The notes under the pieces are model-generated. The model searched no databases. It was not told the origin of the DNA and worked only from the letters and a program-made list of their open reading frames with translations. Positions 44,439 through 53,156 of a stretch of DNA of 64,000 nucleotides are shown here, one piece after another; position 1 is the first letter of the stretch; the number at the start of each line of letters is the position of its first letter. Source of the DNA: Planctomycetales bacterium (GTDB taxonomy: Bacteria; Planctomycetota; Planctomycetia; Isosphaerales; Isosphaeraceae); assembly GCA_027452145.1 (NCBI GenBank), contig DAIDHB010000158.1, forward strand, positions 1-64,000, read 5' to 3'. Both the position numbers and the translations under genes were made by a program.

Positions 44439-45611
44439 TCAAGATTGGGAGATGGATTCAACCCGGCTAATGACCTGGCCATCGGCGAGGCGGGAGACGA
44501 TGAGCTGGCCGGGCTGGATCTGCCCGGCGGCGCGGAGGAGGGAGAGGTCGTCCTGGCGGAGGGTGAGGGAGTAGCCGCGGGCGAGGACGCCCAGGGGGCT
44601 GAGAGCCTCGAGGGCGGCCGCGAGGCTGGCCAGGCGGAGGCGGCGATCGGCGAGGAGCTGGAGGAGGGCCTGGCGGGAGCGGTCGGCCAGCCGGTCGAGG
44701 CGGGTCCGGGCGGTTTCGATGCGGGACTGGCCGGCCGCGTGAAGCCGTTCGGTCAGGCGGTCGAGGTGCAGCGCGATGTCGCGGACATCCGGGACGCAGA
44801 CCTCGCCGGCCTCGCTGGGCGTCAGCGCGCGACGGTCGGCGGCAAGGTCGGCGAGGGTGACGTCGATCTCGTGGCCGATGGCCGAGACGACCGGGACGCG
44901 GGACGCGGCGATCGCGCGCGCGACGGACTCCTCGTTGAAGGTCCAGAGGTCCTCGAGACTGCCGCCGCCTCGGGCGACGATGATGACGTCGGTGGACGGC
45001 AGGCGGTTGGCCAGCTCGAGCGCCGCGACCACCTCGCGGTCGGCGCCGTCGCCCTGAACTCGCGTGGGGGCGATCAGGATCTCGGCGCGGGGCCAGCGCC
45101 GGCCAGTGACCTGGAGGATGTCCCGGACCGCGGCGCCCGTTGGGCTGGTGACAACGACGATCCGGCCGGGGAAGCGAGGAAGCGGCCGCTTGCGGGCCGG
45201 GTCGAAGAGTCCCTCGGCCGCCAGCCGGAGGTATCGCTGGCGAAAGGCCAGCTCGAGCGCGCCCAGGCCCTCGGGCTCGATCAGCCGGACCACGAGCTGA
45301 TAATCGCCGCGCGGCTCATAGACCGTCACCCCGCCCAGGGCCCGGACCGCCAAGCCGTCGGTCAGGTCGAACGGGAGCCCGCGCGCCTCGGTCCGCCACA
45401 GGACCGCCCGGATCGACGCCGACTCGTCCCGCAGCGTGAAATACACGTGCCCCGACTTCGGCCGCGCCACGTTCGAGACCTCGCCGTGCACCGCGACCTC
45501 GGCGAAGTGCGACCGCATCGCGTCCTTGATCCGCGCGGTCAGGTCCGACACCGACTCGAACATCGGGGCGAAGGGATCGTCGGCTCCGACGATTCGTGGC
45601 GTGTTCGGCAT
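44439..45611 (-). CDS. xseA: Exodeoxyribonuclease VII large subunit
   Basis: 390 residues. The N-terminal OB-fold is visible in VAVHGEVSNVARPKSGHVYF, then TLRDESASIRAVLW. The catalytic region contains IVVVTSPTGAAVRDILQV, VIIVARGGGSLEDLWTFNEE and AIGHEIDVTLADLAADRRA, the classical XseA motifs. The C-terminal helical part and final ARGYSLTL segment are present. The ATG at 45611 matches the family start; the frame is open to 45638. The partner xseB is separated by the giant surface-protein gene. Confidence 0.95.
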   Translation of the reverse strand: MPNTPRIVGADDPFAPMFESVSDLTARIKDAMRSHFAEVAVHGEVSNVARPKSGHVYFTLRDESASIRAVLWRTEARGLPFDLTDGLAVRALGGVTVYEPRGDYQLVVRLIEPEGLGALELAFRQRYLRLAAEGLFDPARKRPLPRFPGRIVVVTSPTGAAVRDILQVTGRRWPRAEILIAPTRVQGDGADREVVAALELANRLPSTDVIIVARGGGSLEDLWTFNEESVARAIAASRVPVVSAIGHEIDVTLADLAADRRALTPSEAGEVCVPDVRDIALHLDRLTERLHAAGQSRIETARTRLDRLADRSRQALLQLLADRRLRLASLAAALEALSPLGVLARGYSLTLRQDDLSLLRAAGQIQPGQLIVSRLADGQVISRVESISQS

Positions 45612-45654
45612 CAATCCGCCCGACCTTCCTGGCAACACCTCGCCGGGGCTTCGT

Positions 45655-45900
45655 TCACTTCCCGCCCGATTTGCGCCGCGCCGATGCCGGTCGCTCCGCC
45701 GCGACGAGCTCGACGACCAATCGTTGTTCGATCAGGTGCATGCCGCGGTCATCGTGGATGACCATCTGTCGGCCGTCCGTGGAGCAACCGATGTTCTCCG
45801 GGTGCTGGATCTCAAAATGCCGGCCATCGGCCAGCTTGACCAGGAACGGCCGGAACGGGTGCGCCGTCTGCATCAGGCGGACCTGGGCGTTCGTGGCCAT
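45655..45900 (-). CDS. Small hypothetical protein, paralogue pair A
   Basis: 81 residues. It shows PFRPFLVKLADGRHFEIQHP, then VIHDDRGMHLIEQRLVVELV, a small beta-rich protein of a type common in planctomycetes. It shares the PF-x-PF and DGR-x5-H pattern with the protein at 48727-48981. Function unknown. Its start is 140 bases from the DUF4396 stop; the ribosome site is weak. A Pro/Ser/Arg/Lys-rich tail ends it. Confidence 0.55.
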   Translation of the reverse strand: MATNAQVRLMQTAHPFRPFLVKLADGRHFEIQHPENIGCSTDGRQMVIHDDRGMHLIEQRLVVELVAAERPASARRKSGGK

Positions 45901-46040
45901 GTCTTACCCTGCGTGGGGTCGAGTTCGAAGGCGAGGAAGCCGAGACGAATCCCCGGCGGAACTCCTTACACGTCAACAGAGTATAACAGCTCAGCTACGG
46001 GCCGCAATGGTGGGGCGGTGTTCAAAAAACGACTGCGGCC

Positions 46041-46379
46041 TCACATCGATTCCTTCAGCCCGGCCCGCAGCAACCACCAGTTGGCCGAGTAGCTTGTGGC
46101 GAAGCCGACGATCGTGGCGATCTGCATCAGGAACCAGTAGATCACGCTGTTCGGCTCGGGCGGCGACGGCGGGAAGAAGACCAGGCGGTTGAGCGCCATG
46201 AAGGCGAACATGCCGACTTCGAAGGCCACCAGCGAGATGGTGTCGGCCTTCGCCGCGGCCTTCAGGCCGTCCCAGGGCCCGAGCCCGCGCATCGGCGCGA
46301 TCGTGAAGAACTGGAAGACGATGGCGAGGATTCGGAACCACAATCCCCGAGATGGAGGATCGCCGGGTTGCGCCGGCAT
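46041..46379 (-). CDS. DUF4396-like membrane protein
   Basis: About 112 residues from the ATG at 46379; the frame continues upstream to 46937, but that part lies opposite the copper-storage-like gene and is not credible. Segments AKADTISLVAFEVGMFAFMA and YWFLMQIATIVGFATSYSAN, followed by WWLLRAGLKESM, match DUF4396. That family is mostly found in copper and metal resistance neighbourhoods. Two to three membrane helices. It is divergent from the copper-storage-like protein gene across 108 bases, which fits a shared metal response. Ribosome site poor. Confidence 0.7.
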   Translation of the reverse strand: MPAQPGDPPSRGLWFRILAIVFQFFTIAPMRGLGPWDGLKAAAKADTISLVAFEVGMFAFMALNRLVFFPPSPPEPNSVIYWFLMQIATIVGFATSYSANWWLLRAGLKESM

Positions 46380-46487
46380 GATGCTTGCCGGCCAGTGGGG
46401 GACCGGGGATCGGCTCTCCGGGGGCGAATGGAGGCGGTCCGGCGGACTCGGGCCGCACACTGAGAGCGACAACGGAGGGGTGCTACA

Positions 46488-46955
46488 ATGGTTCGTCGCC
46501 AAATGCTGGGGATCATGGGTGCCGGCGCCGCGGGCTTCCTCGCGACGGGCGGGGGCCCTGTCCGCGCCGACCCCGAGCGGGGGAAGCACGACGAGCACAT
46601 CGCGATGCTCGGCAAATGCGCCAAGCTGTGCGCCGAGTCGGCCTCGCATTGCCTCGAGGCTCTTTGCAAGGGCGAGGGCGATCGCGAGGCTCACGCCAGG
46701 GCGCTGAAAATCGCCGCCGGCTGCGAGCAGTTCTGCCAGCTCTCCGCCGGCCTGATGGCCTGCGACAGCCCGCTCATGAAGTACGCGATGGCCGCCTGCG
46801 GCCACGCGTGCCATGACTGTGCCGACGCGTGCGAGAAGGCCGGCGGCGGCCAGATCATGAAGGACTGCGCCAGGATGTGCCGCGAGTGCTCCGAGGCATG
46901 TCACAAGATGCATGCCGAGCACGGGGGCGACCACCACTCGGCCTCCTCGCGTTGA
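46488..46955 (+). CDS. Tat-exported four-helix copper-storage-like protein
   Basis: 155 residues. The N-terminus (VRRQMLGIMGAGAAGFLA) has the twin-arginine signal pattern. The mature part is a four-helix bundle of the Csp/DUF326 type, with about 15 cysteines spaced C-x3-C along helices (KCAKLC, CEQFC, CGHACHDCADAC, CARMCRECSEAC) that in characterised relatives bind many Cu(I) ions in the core. His-rich end (HAEHGGDHH). GGAGGGG sits upstream of the ATG. Divergent from the DUF4396 gene. A terminator follows about 60 bases downstream. Confidence 0.88.
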   Translation: MVRRQMLGIMGAGAAGFLATGGGPVRADPERGKHDEHIAMLGKCAKLCAESASHCLEALCKGEGDREAHARALKIAAGCEQFCQLSAGLMACDSPLMKYAMAACGHACHDCADACEKAGGGQIMKDCARMCRECSEACHKMHAEHGGDHHSASSR

Positions 46956-47012
46956 TGGCTGGACAGATCAGCCCCGCCCCGGCGGCCCGGCCTCAGGTCG
47001 ACCCGCCGGGGT

Positions 47013-47040
47013 AGGGCGAACCTCGATCGCTCGCCCTTTT
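47013..47040 (+). terminator. Intrinsic terminator after copper-storage gene
   Basis: Stem AGGGCGA (47013-47019) with TCGCCCT (47031-47037), loop of 11, followed by a T-run (47037-47040). Placed 58 bases after the stop codon. Confidence 0.6.
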
Positions 47041-47301
47041 CCCCTGCCGCCCGTTGCTTGCTCCCTCTCCGTCGGAAGGCTTCACGGATTCCGGGCGGGC
47101 ACGCCCAGCGTGGATAGGCTGCCCCGGCTTTCTCATCCGAACGCCGCCGGGCGGTCCCGATCGAGCTGCGGCCGGTCCAGGAACGGTGGTCCGCCGTCAT
47201 CGCCGGCTCCACGCCCAGGGTCTTGCCCCACCGGCGCGGGACGGCACAATGAGGGGCGATAATGCCCCGGTGGATCGGGGCTGACTCCTGGAGACCTGCT
47301 C
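47041..47301. other. Upstream region of serine hydrolase gene
   Basis: With the preceding terminator and tail this makes about 346 bases with no gene (46956-47301). No promoter could be assigned. Confidence 0.3.
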
Positions 47302-48651
47302 ATGATCGGCAACCACGCCCGCCCTGTCGCCGTCGCCCTGGCCATCTTCACGATGACGCTCGCGGCCGGCCGGCCGTCCCTGGCCGGCGAGCTTCCCCAG
47401 GCCCGCCCCGATCAGGTCGGGCTCGACCAGGCGAAGCTCCAGGAGGCCGGGGCGCTCTTCCGCCGGGCCGTCGAGCAGAAGGAGATCGCCGGCGCGGTCC
47501 TGCTGGTCGCCCGGCATGGCAAGGTCGCGTATCTCGAGGCAGTCGGCAAGCAGGACGTTGAGTCCGGGGCCGCCATGTCGCCCGCGACGATCTTCCGGAT
47601 CGCCTCGATGACCAAGCCGATCACCAGCACGGCCGCGATGATCCTGGCCGAGGAGGGGCGGCTCGACCTGTCGGACCCGATCTCAAGGTATCTGCCGGAG
47701 TTCCGCTTCATGAAGGTGGCCGTGCCGCGCGAACGGAAGGCCGGGGCCGGCCCGCCCGGCAGCTCTGGCGAGGAGTACGACCTGATCGAGGCGTACCGGC
47801 CGATCACGGTGCGCGACCTGCTGATGCACACCTCGGGCCTCTGCTATCGGTTCACCAATCGACCGATCCTCGGCCGGATGTACGCTGAGGCGGGCATCTG
47901 CGACGGGCTGACGCCGTCCGACGTCACGCTGGCCGAGAACGTGCGCCGGCTCGCCGGGCTGCCGCTGCTCCACCAGCCCGGCACGGCGTGGGAATACGGC
48001 CTGAATACGGACGTCCTCGGCCGGCTGGTCGAGGTCGTGTCGGGCCGGCCGCTGGATCAGTTCTTCGCCGAGCGGATTTTCCGGCCGCTCCGGATGGACG
48101 ATACCTTCTTCCTCGTTCCCGAGGACCGGCGCAGCCGCCTCGCCGCCCTGTATGAGCCCGGTCCCGACGGGAAGATCCGCCGGACGGCCGATGGCGCGAC
48201 GACGCGCGGCGCCCTGATCTATTCCCCCGATGTCGCGTACCGGCAGCGGCCGGGGTATTTCTCCGGAGGCGCGGGATTGCTGTCGACGGCCGGCGATTAC
48301 GCCCGGTTCCTCCAGATGCTGCTCAATCGCGGCGAGCTGGACGGCGCCCGCGTGCTCCGGCCCGAAACGGTCGCCGCCATGACCCGCGACCAGACCGGGG
48401 GCCTGTCGATGTGGATCCCGGTGCACGGGCTGGCCTTCGGCTACGGCTTTGGCGTGACGACCCGGCCGGATACCAGCGTCCGGAAGGACCCCGTCGGCAC
48501 CTTCGCCTGGGGCGGGATCTATTACACCGATTTCTGGGTGGACCCAAAGGACGAGGTGATCGGCGTCATGATGACGCAGATCTATCCGTCCGGGCAGCTC
48601 AAGCTCCGCGACGAGTTCCACCGGCTGGTCAACGAGGCGATCCGGCGGTGA
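47302..48651 (+). CDS. Exported class C beta-lactamase-like serine hydrolase
   Basis: 449 residues. A Sec signal (VAVALAIFTMTLAAGRPSLA) is followed by a beta-lactamase/transpeptidase-like domain. The nucleophile motif SMTK (S102-K105) and a catalytic-type Tyr in EYGLNTDVLGRLVEVVSGRP are visible. The third motif is probably the WGG in GTFAWGGIYYTD rather than KTG. This pattern fits family VIII esterases and serine hydrolases of class C beta-lactamase origin; whether it acts on esters or cell-wall peptides is open. A GGAG site lies 5-10 bases before the ATG. It stands alone. Confidence 0.88.
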   Translation: MIGNHARPVAVALAIFTMTLAAGRPSLAGELPQARPDQVGLDQAKLQEAGALFRRAVEQKEIAGAVLLVARHGKVAYLEAVGKQDVESGAAMSPATIFRIASMTKPITSTAAMILAEEGRLDLSDPISRYLPEFRFMKVAVPRERKAGAGPPGSSGEEYDLIEAYRPITVRDLLMHTSGLCYRFTNRPILGRMYAEAGICDGLTPSDVTLAENVRRLAGLPLLHQPGTAWEYGLNTDVLGRLVEVVSGRPLDQFFAERIFRPLRMDDTFFLVPEDRRSRLAALYEPGPDGKIRRTADGATTRGALIYSPDVAYRQRPGYFSGGAGLLSTAGDYARFLQMLLNRGELDGARVLRPETVAAMTRDQTGGLSMWIPVHGLAFGYGFGVTTRPDTSVRKDPVGTFAWGGIYYTDFWVDPKDEVIGVMMTQIYPSGQLKLRDEFHRLVNEAIRR

Positions 48652-48726
48652 GGGGTTTCGAGGGAGGTTGCCCGCGGTCAGAGCACGTCCTCGCGGGCTC
48701 CGTGACCGCCCTCCTGAAACCAACCG

Positions 48727-48981
48727 TCAGCCGGCCGACGCCGCGCGGGGTGACGCATCGGCCGTAAGCTCTTCAGCCCGGACGATGTGGACCAGGGAGA
48801 GATGCTCCGATCGTTCGGCAACCTGATCGGGATTGCCGGGCAGCGGCAGGACGACGCGGGTCCTCAGCACCAGGGCCTGGTCGGAATGGCGGACGTCATA
48901 GGTCCGGCCGTCCGTGGCGACAAGGCGGAAGGGAATAAAGGGGCGCCGTCGAAGAAGTTCCAGCAAGTCTTGAGGGCTCAT
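48727..48981 (-). CDS. Small hypothetical protein, paralogue pair B
   Basis: 84 residues. RRRPFIPFRLVATDGRTYDV, then RHSDQALVLRTRVVLPL, shares its pattern with the protein at 45655-45900. Beta-rich, no membrane segment. Function unknown. It begins 85 bases downstream of the ECF sigma gene stop, on the same strand, so it may be co-transcribed. Start ribosome site weak. Confidence 0.5.
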   Translation of the reverse strand: MSPQDLLELLRRRPFIPFRLVATDGRTYDVRHSDQALVLRTRVVLPLPGNPDQVAERSEHLSLVHIVRAEELTADASPRAASAG

Positions 48982-49065
48982 CCGTAATGCTCTTACGAAG
49001 GATGGATTCTCGCGTTCCCCCGATGATCCTACCCGGAGGACTCGCGGGACTCCAACCGCGACCGC

Positions 49066-50505
49066 TCACGGCCGTCGGCCTCCGGCTCGCTCATTTTGCA
49101 GCTCCGCCACCTTCCGTTCGAGTTCCGCGATCCGGTGCAGGAGCGCCGCCTTCTCGGCCTGTTCCTTCTGGCGGACCTTCAGATCGAACTCCGCGCGCAG
49201 GCGGGCCTGGCGGCTCTCGGCGACGTCGGCCTCGGTACCGCGCCCAACAGCGACTTCACCTTTCTCGCGTTCCTCGATCTCTTTGAGGCGATCGATCTTG
49301 CGCTGAAAGACGGCCGAGCGCTCCGCGTCGGTCGTCGCGGCCAGGAGCTCGACATCACAAAGATCGACCAGCCCCTGGATGAATCGATCCAGCGTCATCC
49401 GGCCCACCTCGTAGTAAGCCTTCTGGACTTCCACGCGTTTCCGGGCGGCCTCGATCAATTCCTTGAGCTTGGGATCGATGTCCGGTACGGTCGGTTCCGC
49501 AACGGCGACCGGACGGGCCCTGGCCGGAGACGGGCGAGCCGCGGGGGCCTCCTGGGCCGGGGTCCTGCGCACGAGCGAGATCCCCGCTCCCGTGCCGATC
49601 CCGAGGGTCGCCACGACACAGGCAACAATCGTCAGCTTTCTGATGAGCATGGCCTGAAGGACTCCATCCGCCAGGACGATCGACGCCGACGGCCACGAGC
49701 CGGCGGGCGCGGTCGACCCGGCCGCCAGGCGGACGGCGGCGCGGGCCGAAGGGAGCGAAAGATGGACCTGGGGCAGGGGGGTTATCAGCGTCATCCTCGC
49801 CGGGATCCCGGCGGAATCGAAGAACGAGGCCATCGGTCCGACCGCCGAGGGCACGGCGACGCCCCGGCGCTCGAGCCGGCCCCGGAGGCGGTCGCGCGCC
49901 CGGGCCAGCCGGCTGCGGACCGTGCCGACCGGCCAGTTCAACCGCGACGCGGCCTCGTCGTGCGTCAGCCCCTCGAAGTAGCACAACACGATCGGCGCCC
50001 GGTAGCTCTCCGGCAGCCGGACGACCTCCTCGTGGACGGCCGCCGCCGACTCGCGACGCTCGGCCAGTCCGGTCGGGCCGGCGGCGGAATCTAGGCGATT
50101 TCCGAGGGACGCGACGGCCTCGGCCGCGGCGAGGGCACGGCGCTCCCGGACACGCCGCCGGATCCCGGCGGCTCGCGCCCGGGCGCCGATACGCACGCTC
50201 ACCCCGTAGAGCCAGCTCCCGAGCGATTCCGCCTTGCGGATCGCCCCGGCGCGGCGGGCGAGCACCAGAAACACCGCCTGGTAGGCGTCGTGGACATCCC
50301 CCGGTTCGTCGAGGAACCCCGCGCAGATGGAGAGCACCATGGGCCCGTGCCGGCCCACCAGCGCCTCGAAGGCTCGCTCGCTCCGCTCACCGTCCCCCGC
50401 GCGGAACCGCTCGAGCAGGTCGCCGTCGGTCATCCCCGCGCAGGTCCCCGCATCGAAGAGCGTGGCGAGCTGGTCGGCGATTCCCCGCGTGGATGGCCTC
50501 GGCAT
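49066..50505 (-). CDS. ECF-type sigma factor with membrane helix and coiled-coil tail
   Basis: 479 residues, about 300 more than a simple ECF sigma. Region 2 is in FEALVGRHGPMVLSICAGFL through DAYQAVFLVLARRAGAI, region 4 in LPESYRAPIVLCYFEGLTHD, followed by EAASRLNWPVGTVRSRLARA. After a linker, one membrane helix lies at about 290-312 (LTIVACVVATLGIGTGAGIS). A periplasmic-looking tail ends in coiled coil (IAELERKVAELQNERAG). The sigma factor therefore seems tethered to the membrane and may be released or gated by the tail. No separate anti-sigma gene is adjacent. Divergent from a surface-protein gene. Confidence 0.88.
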   Translation of the reverse strand: MPRPSTRGIADQLATLFDAGTCAGMTDGDLLERFRAGDGERSERAFEALVGRHGPMVLSICAGFLDEPGDVHDAYQAVFLVLARRAGAIRKAESLGSWLYGVSVRIGARARAAGIRRRVRERRALAAAEAVASLGNRLDSAAGPTGLAERRESAAAVHEEVVRLPESYRAPIVLCYFEGLTHDEAASRLNWPVGTVRSRLARARDRLRGRLERRGVAVPSAVGPMASFFDSAGIPARMTLITPLPQVHLSLPSARAAVRLAAGSTAPAGSWPSASIVLADGVLQAMLIRKLTIVACVVATLGIGTGAGISLVRRTPAQEAPAARPSPARARPVAVAEPTVPDIDPKLKELIEAARKRVEVQKAYYEVGRMTLDRFIQGLVDLCDVELLAATTDAERSAVFQRKIDRLKEIEEREKGEVAVGRGTEADVAESRQARLRAEFDLKVRQKEQAEKAALLHRIAELERKVAELQNERAGGRRP

Positions 50506-50806
50506 TGGCTCCTCCGCTTCTCCGGCTCGGGTCGTCTCGCCCCTTTAGTGCAACGGAAGTCCGCGGGCCAATCCAGTTTTTTCGCCACGGAGCCCGGATT
50601 CACCCGCCCGGCACGATGGCTCGGGCGCCGCCGCACCGCCGGGCGTGACGAATGATGGGGACTTTACCGGGGTTCGGGGGAAACGCGGCAGGACGGTTAT
50701 ACCGAACGCGACGTTTTGCCGAATGGAATAGCAGGGATCGGTCGACGGGGCACCGCAGGACGTGGCGGCTCCCGGCCCCGCAGGAGTCGGCGACGGGAGG
50801 AAAGCG
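50506..50806. other. Divergent region, ECF sigma / surface protein
   Basis: 301 bases with both promoters. I found no clear sigma-70 or sigma-54 pair; the stretch GGTTATACCGAACG (about 50694-50707) is the only AT-richer patch. Confidence 0.35.
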
Positions 50807-52972
50807 ATGAGGCGCATGGCGAATAGCACGCGACGGCCGCGTAGACACGGGGCTCGGCCTGCCATCGAGGGCCTGGAAGATCGTCGGCTCCTCAGCGCGG
50901 GCGCCCACGGATCGGTCGCCCAGGCAGCCTCGCCGGGCGGCGTGCTCTCGGCCAAGGGCCAGGTCTTTCGCTATGTCACGCCTCAGGGCGGGATTGCGAC
51001 GATCCGCGTCGTCGGAGTCGGCACCCTCGCCGGCACGACCGTCGATGGCAATGGAGCCCTGCACCTGGTCTACGGCGGGACGAATGTCTACTCCAAGATC
51101 ACCGGCAGCGTGAGCGGCGGGGGCGGCCAGGCGACCCTGGCCAGCATCCTCAATAACCAGCTCATCGCTAGCGGCCAGCCGCTGAGCCTCAGCGGGGTGG
51201 GCGGCACGCCGGTGGCCTCGGTGCTCATGCACAACTTCAACCTCGAGGCCGGCGGGACCATCATCCTGACGCCGGGCGTGACCTCGCTGGTGCTCAATTC
51301 GATCGGGCCGAGCACCAACGTTCAGCTCCGCACGCTGCCTCCGGCGCCATCCTACCGGATCCTCCCCGCCAACGCCGGCAACACGGCGGGCGGGGCGAGC
51401 GGCCTGTACGGGCAGCTCGTGACCTCGAGCAGCAGCACCTCCCTCGCGACCAGCTCCGGAATCCCCATCAACACGGGATCGGGATCCTCGACGAACACCA
51501 GCACGGGCGGGGTGCCCTCGACCGGCCTGAGCCCGACCGAGACCATCGTCGGGACGACCATCGTGCCGATCGTCACTGGCAACTCGTCGCTATTCGGCGG
51601 CGGCAGCTCGGGGTCGTCCTCGACCCTCGAGGCCGGGCAGTCCGGGTCGATCACGAGCGCCCAGGGGGTCACCCTGTCCTACGCGAGCGACGGCGGCCGG
51701 GACCAGGTCCTCACCAACGTCTCGGGGAGCTTCACCGCGCAGCCCAATCTCCTCGAGCCGCTCGCGCCCGGCCAGGCCCTGACCGAGCCTCCCGCGCCGC
51801 CGGGCATCATCCTCAAGGCCAACTCGATCGGCGGCGCGCCTCGCAACACGATCAACCCGCTCACCGACTCGAAGATCTTCGGCTACGACCCGGCCACCGG
51901 GCAACTGATCCGCTTCGACCTCAACCTGAAGACTGACACCGGCGGCGTCGACCCAACCTTCGCCCCCATCAACGTCCCCGGCGCCCCGACCGTGGCGGGG
52001 GTCGACCTGGCCCACGACGGCGGCCAGCTCGTGGTGCTGGTCACGTCGGGCAGTACCGTCTACGCCTACAACGCCGACACCGGCGCGCCGGCAGGCAGCT
52101 TCACCACGGCCCTCCCGGTCGACGCCATCGCGACCGCGGGGAACATCACCGTGCTCGGCAGCGGCCTCGTCAACCAGCTCCACATGATCAACTTGCAGGC
52201 GAGCCTCGCGACCGGCAAGGTCCAGGCGCTGGATTCCACCGCGCCGTTCATCCCGCAGTCGGAGGTCTACCTCCTCGGCGGCCTCGCGGGTCTGCCGGGA
52301 TCGAACAACCTGTATGCCACCGTCGGCGCCCACTTCAGCTCCGTCCAGCCCGATCAGTACCAGCTCGGCGTCCAGACGATCGGCACAATCGCCGTCAACG
52401 CCAGCCCGAATGGGTCGTCGGTCTCCGACCAGTTCTCGGCGATCTCGAGGACCGGGCTGGTCAGCAACGGCAATTACGTCGCCGTAAAGACGACCCCGGT
52501 CATCCCATCCGGCCAGATCGGCCATGCCCTCGGCGCGGTGGACCAGAACCTCGCGCTGGACACCGGAGTCTCCGGCGGGAAGAACGTCCTGAAGCTCCTT
52601 TCGCCGAGTTCGCTGGCCTCCAAGGGGGCCATCAGCCTGAGTTATGCCCGTCCACTGGATGCCATCAGCACGAGCTTCCGGACGGATCTCGGCGGCTCGG
52701 CCCTGATCGACGTGCAGGGGAACATCCAGTCGATCCGCGGCAACACGGCCAATGGCATGTTCCTCAACGACACCGGCAACCTGGCGACGATCAAGATCCA
52801 GAACATCGCGAATTCGACGATCGTCGGCCAGCCGCTCAGCCACATCCAATCGCCGCGGCGGACGAACACGACCATCTACACATCGGCCCGAGAGGTCGGC
52901 AACCGCAACGGTGCGACGCAGGTCCTGAACATCCAGCCCATCGGGCCGACGACGCCCCAGGGCAGTAGCTGA
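50807..52972 (+). CDS. Secreted surface protein with LEPR-like N-terminal motif
   Basis: 721 residues from the ATG at 50807, with a GGGAGGAAAG ribosome site. The basic N-terminus and AIEGLEDRRLLSAGA motif match planctomycete export/anchoring motifs. The rest is Ser/Thr/Gly/Asn-rich, beta-strand predicted, with about 25-residue low-complexity stretches (TGSGSSTNTSTGGVPSTGLS). The C-terminal half (IFGYDPATGQLIRFDLNL, VDAIATAGNITVLGSGLVNQ) looks like a beta-propeller or solenoid. No catalytic motif. Probably an extracellular structural or adhesion protein. Confidence 0.75.
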   Translation: MRRMANSTRRPRRHGARPAIEGLEDRRLLSAGAHGSVAQAASPGGVLSAKGQVFRYVTPQGGIATIRVVGVGTLAGTTVDGNGALHLVYGGTNVYSKITGSVSGGGGQATLASILNNQLIASGQPLSLSGVGGTPVASVLMHNFNLEAGGTIILTPGVTSLVLNSIGPSTNVQLRTLPPAPSYRILPANAGNTAGGASGLYGQLVTSSSSTSLATSSGIPINTGSGSSTNTSTGGVPSTGLSPTETIVGTTIVPIVTGNSSLFGGGSSGSSSTLEAGQSGSITSAQGVTLSYASDGGRDQVLTNVSGSFTAQPNLLEPLAPGQALTEPPAPPGIILKANSIGGAPRNTINPLTDSKIFGYDPATGQLIRFDLNLKTDTGGVDPTFAPINVPGAPTVAGVDLAHDGGQLVVLVTSGSTVYAYNADTGAPAGSFTTALPVDAIATAGNITVLGSGLVNQLHMINLQASLATGKVQALDSTAPFIPQSEVYLLGGLAGLPGSNNLYATVGAHFSSVQPDQYQLGVQTIGTIAVNASPNGSSVSDQFSAISRTGLVSNGNYVAVKTTPVIPSGQIGHALGAVDQNLALDTGVSGGKNVLKLLSPSSLASKGAISLSYARPLDAISTSFRTDLGGSALIDVQGNIQSIRGNTANGMFLNDTGNLATIKIQNIANSTIVGQPLSHIQSPRRTNTTIYTSAREVGNRNGATQVLNIQPIGPTTPQGSS

Positions 52973-53030
52973 CGGGGGAGCGAGATCGAACCATCGAGCT
53001 CCGGTCTGTCGGCGAGCTGTTGAAGAGTTT

Positions 53031-53136
53031 AACCGCGAAAAACGCGAAAGCCGCGAAAAGGAAAAGAGCGGCGATCGAGCCGACAGCGGGCGGGAGGATT
53101 ATCCCATCCCGTTTCCTTTTCGCGTTTTTCGCGGTT
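53031..53136. repeat. Inverted repeat element, family D (AT-rich arms)
   Basis: Perfect 19-base arms AACCGCGAAAAACGCGAAA (53031-53049) and its complement (53118-53136) flank a 68-base centre. The left arm is followed by a further copy of GCCGCGAAAAGG and the right preceded by TTTCCTTT, so pairing extends imperfectly. It lies between convergent genes and may terminate both. Confidence 0.9.
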
Positions 53137-53156
53137 CATTCCGGGATTCCCGGTGC

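Noticed and set aside
46380-46937. Upstream extension of the DUF4396 frame
   Set aside because: It lies opposite the clearly real Cys-rich copper-storage-like gene and has no protein-like composition.
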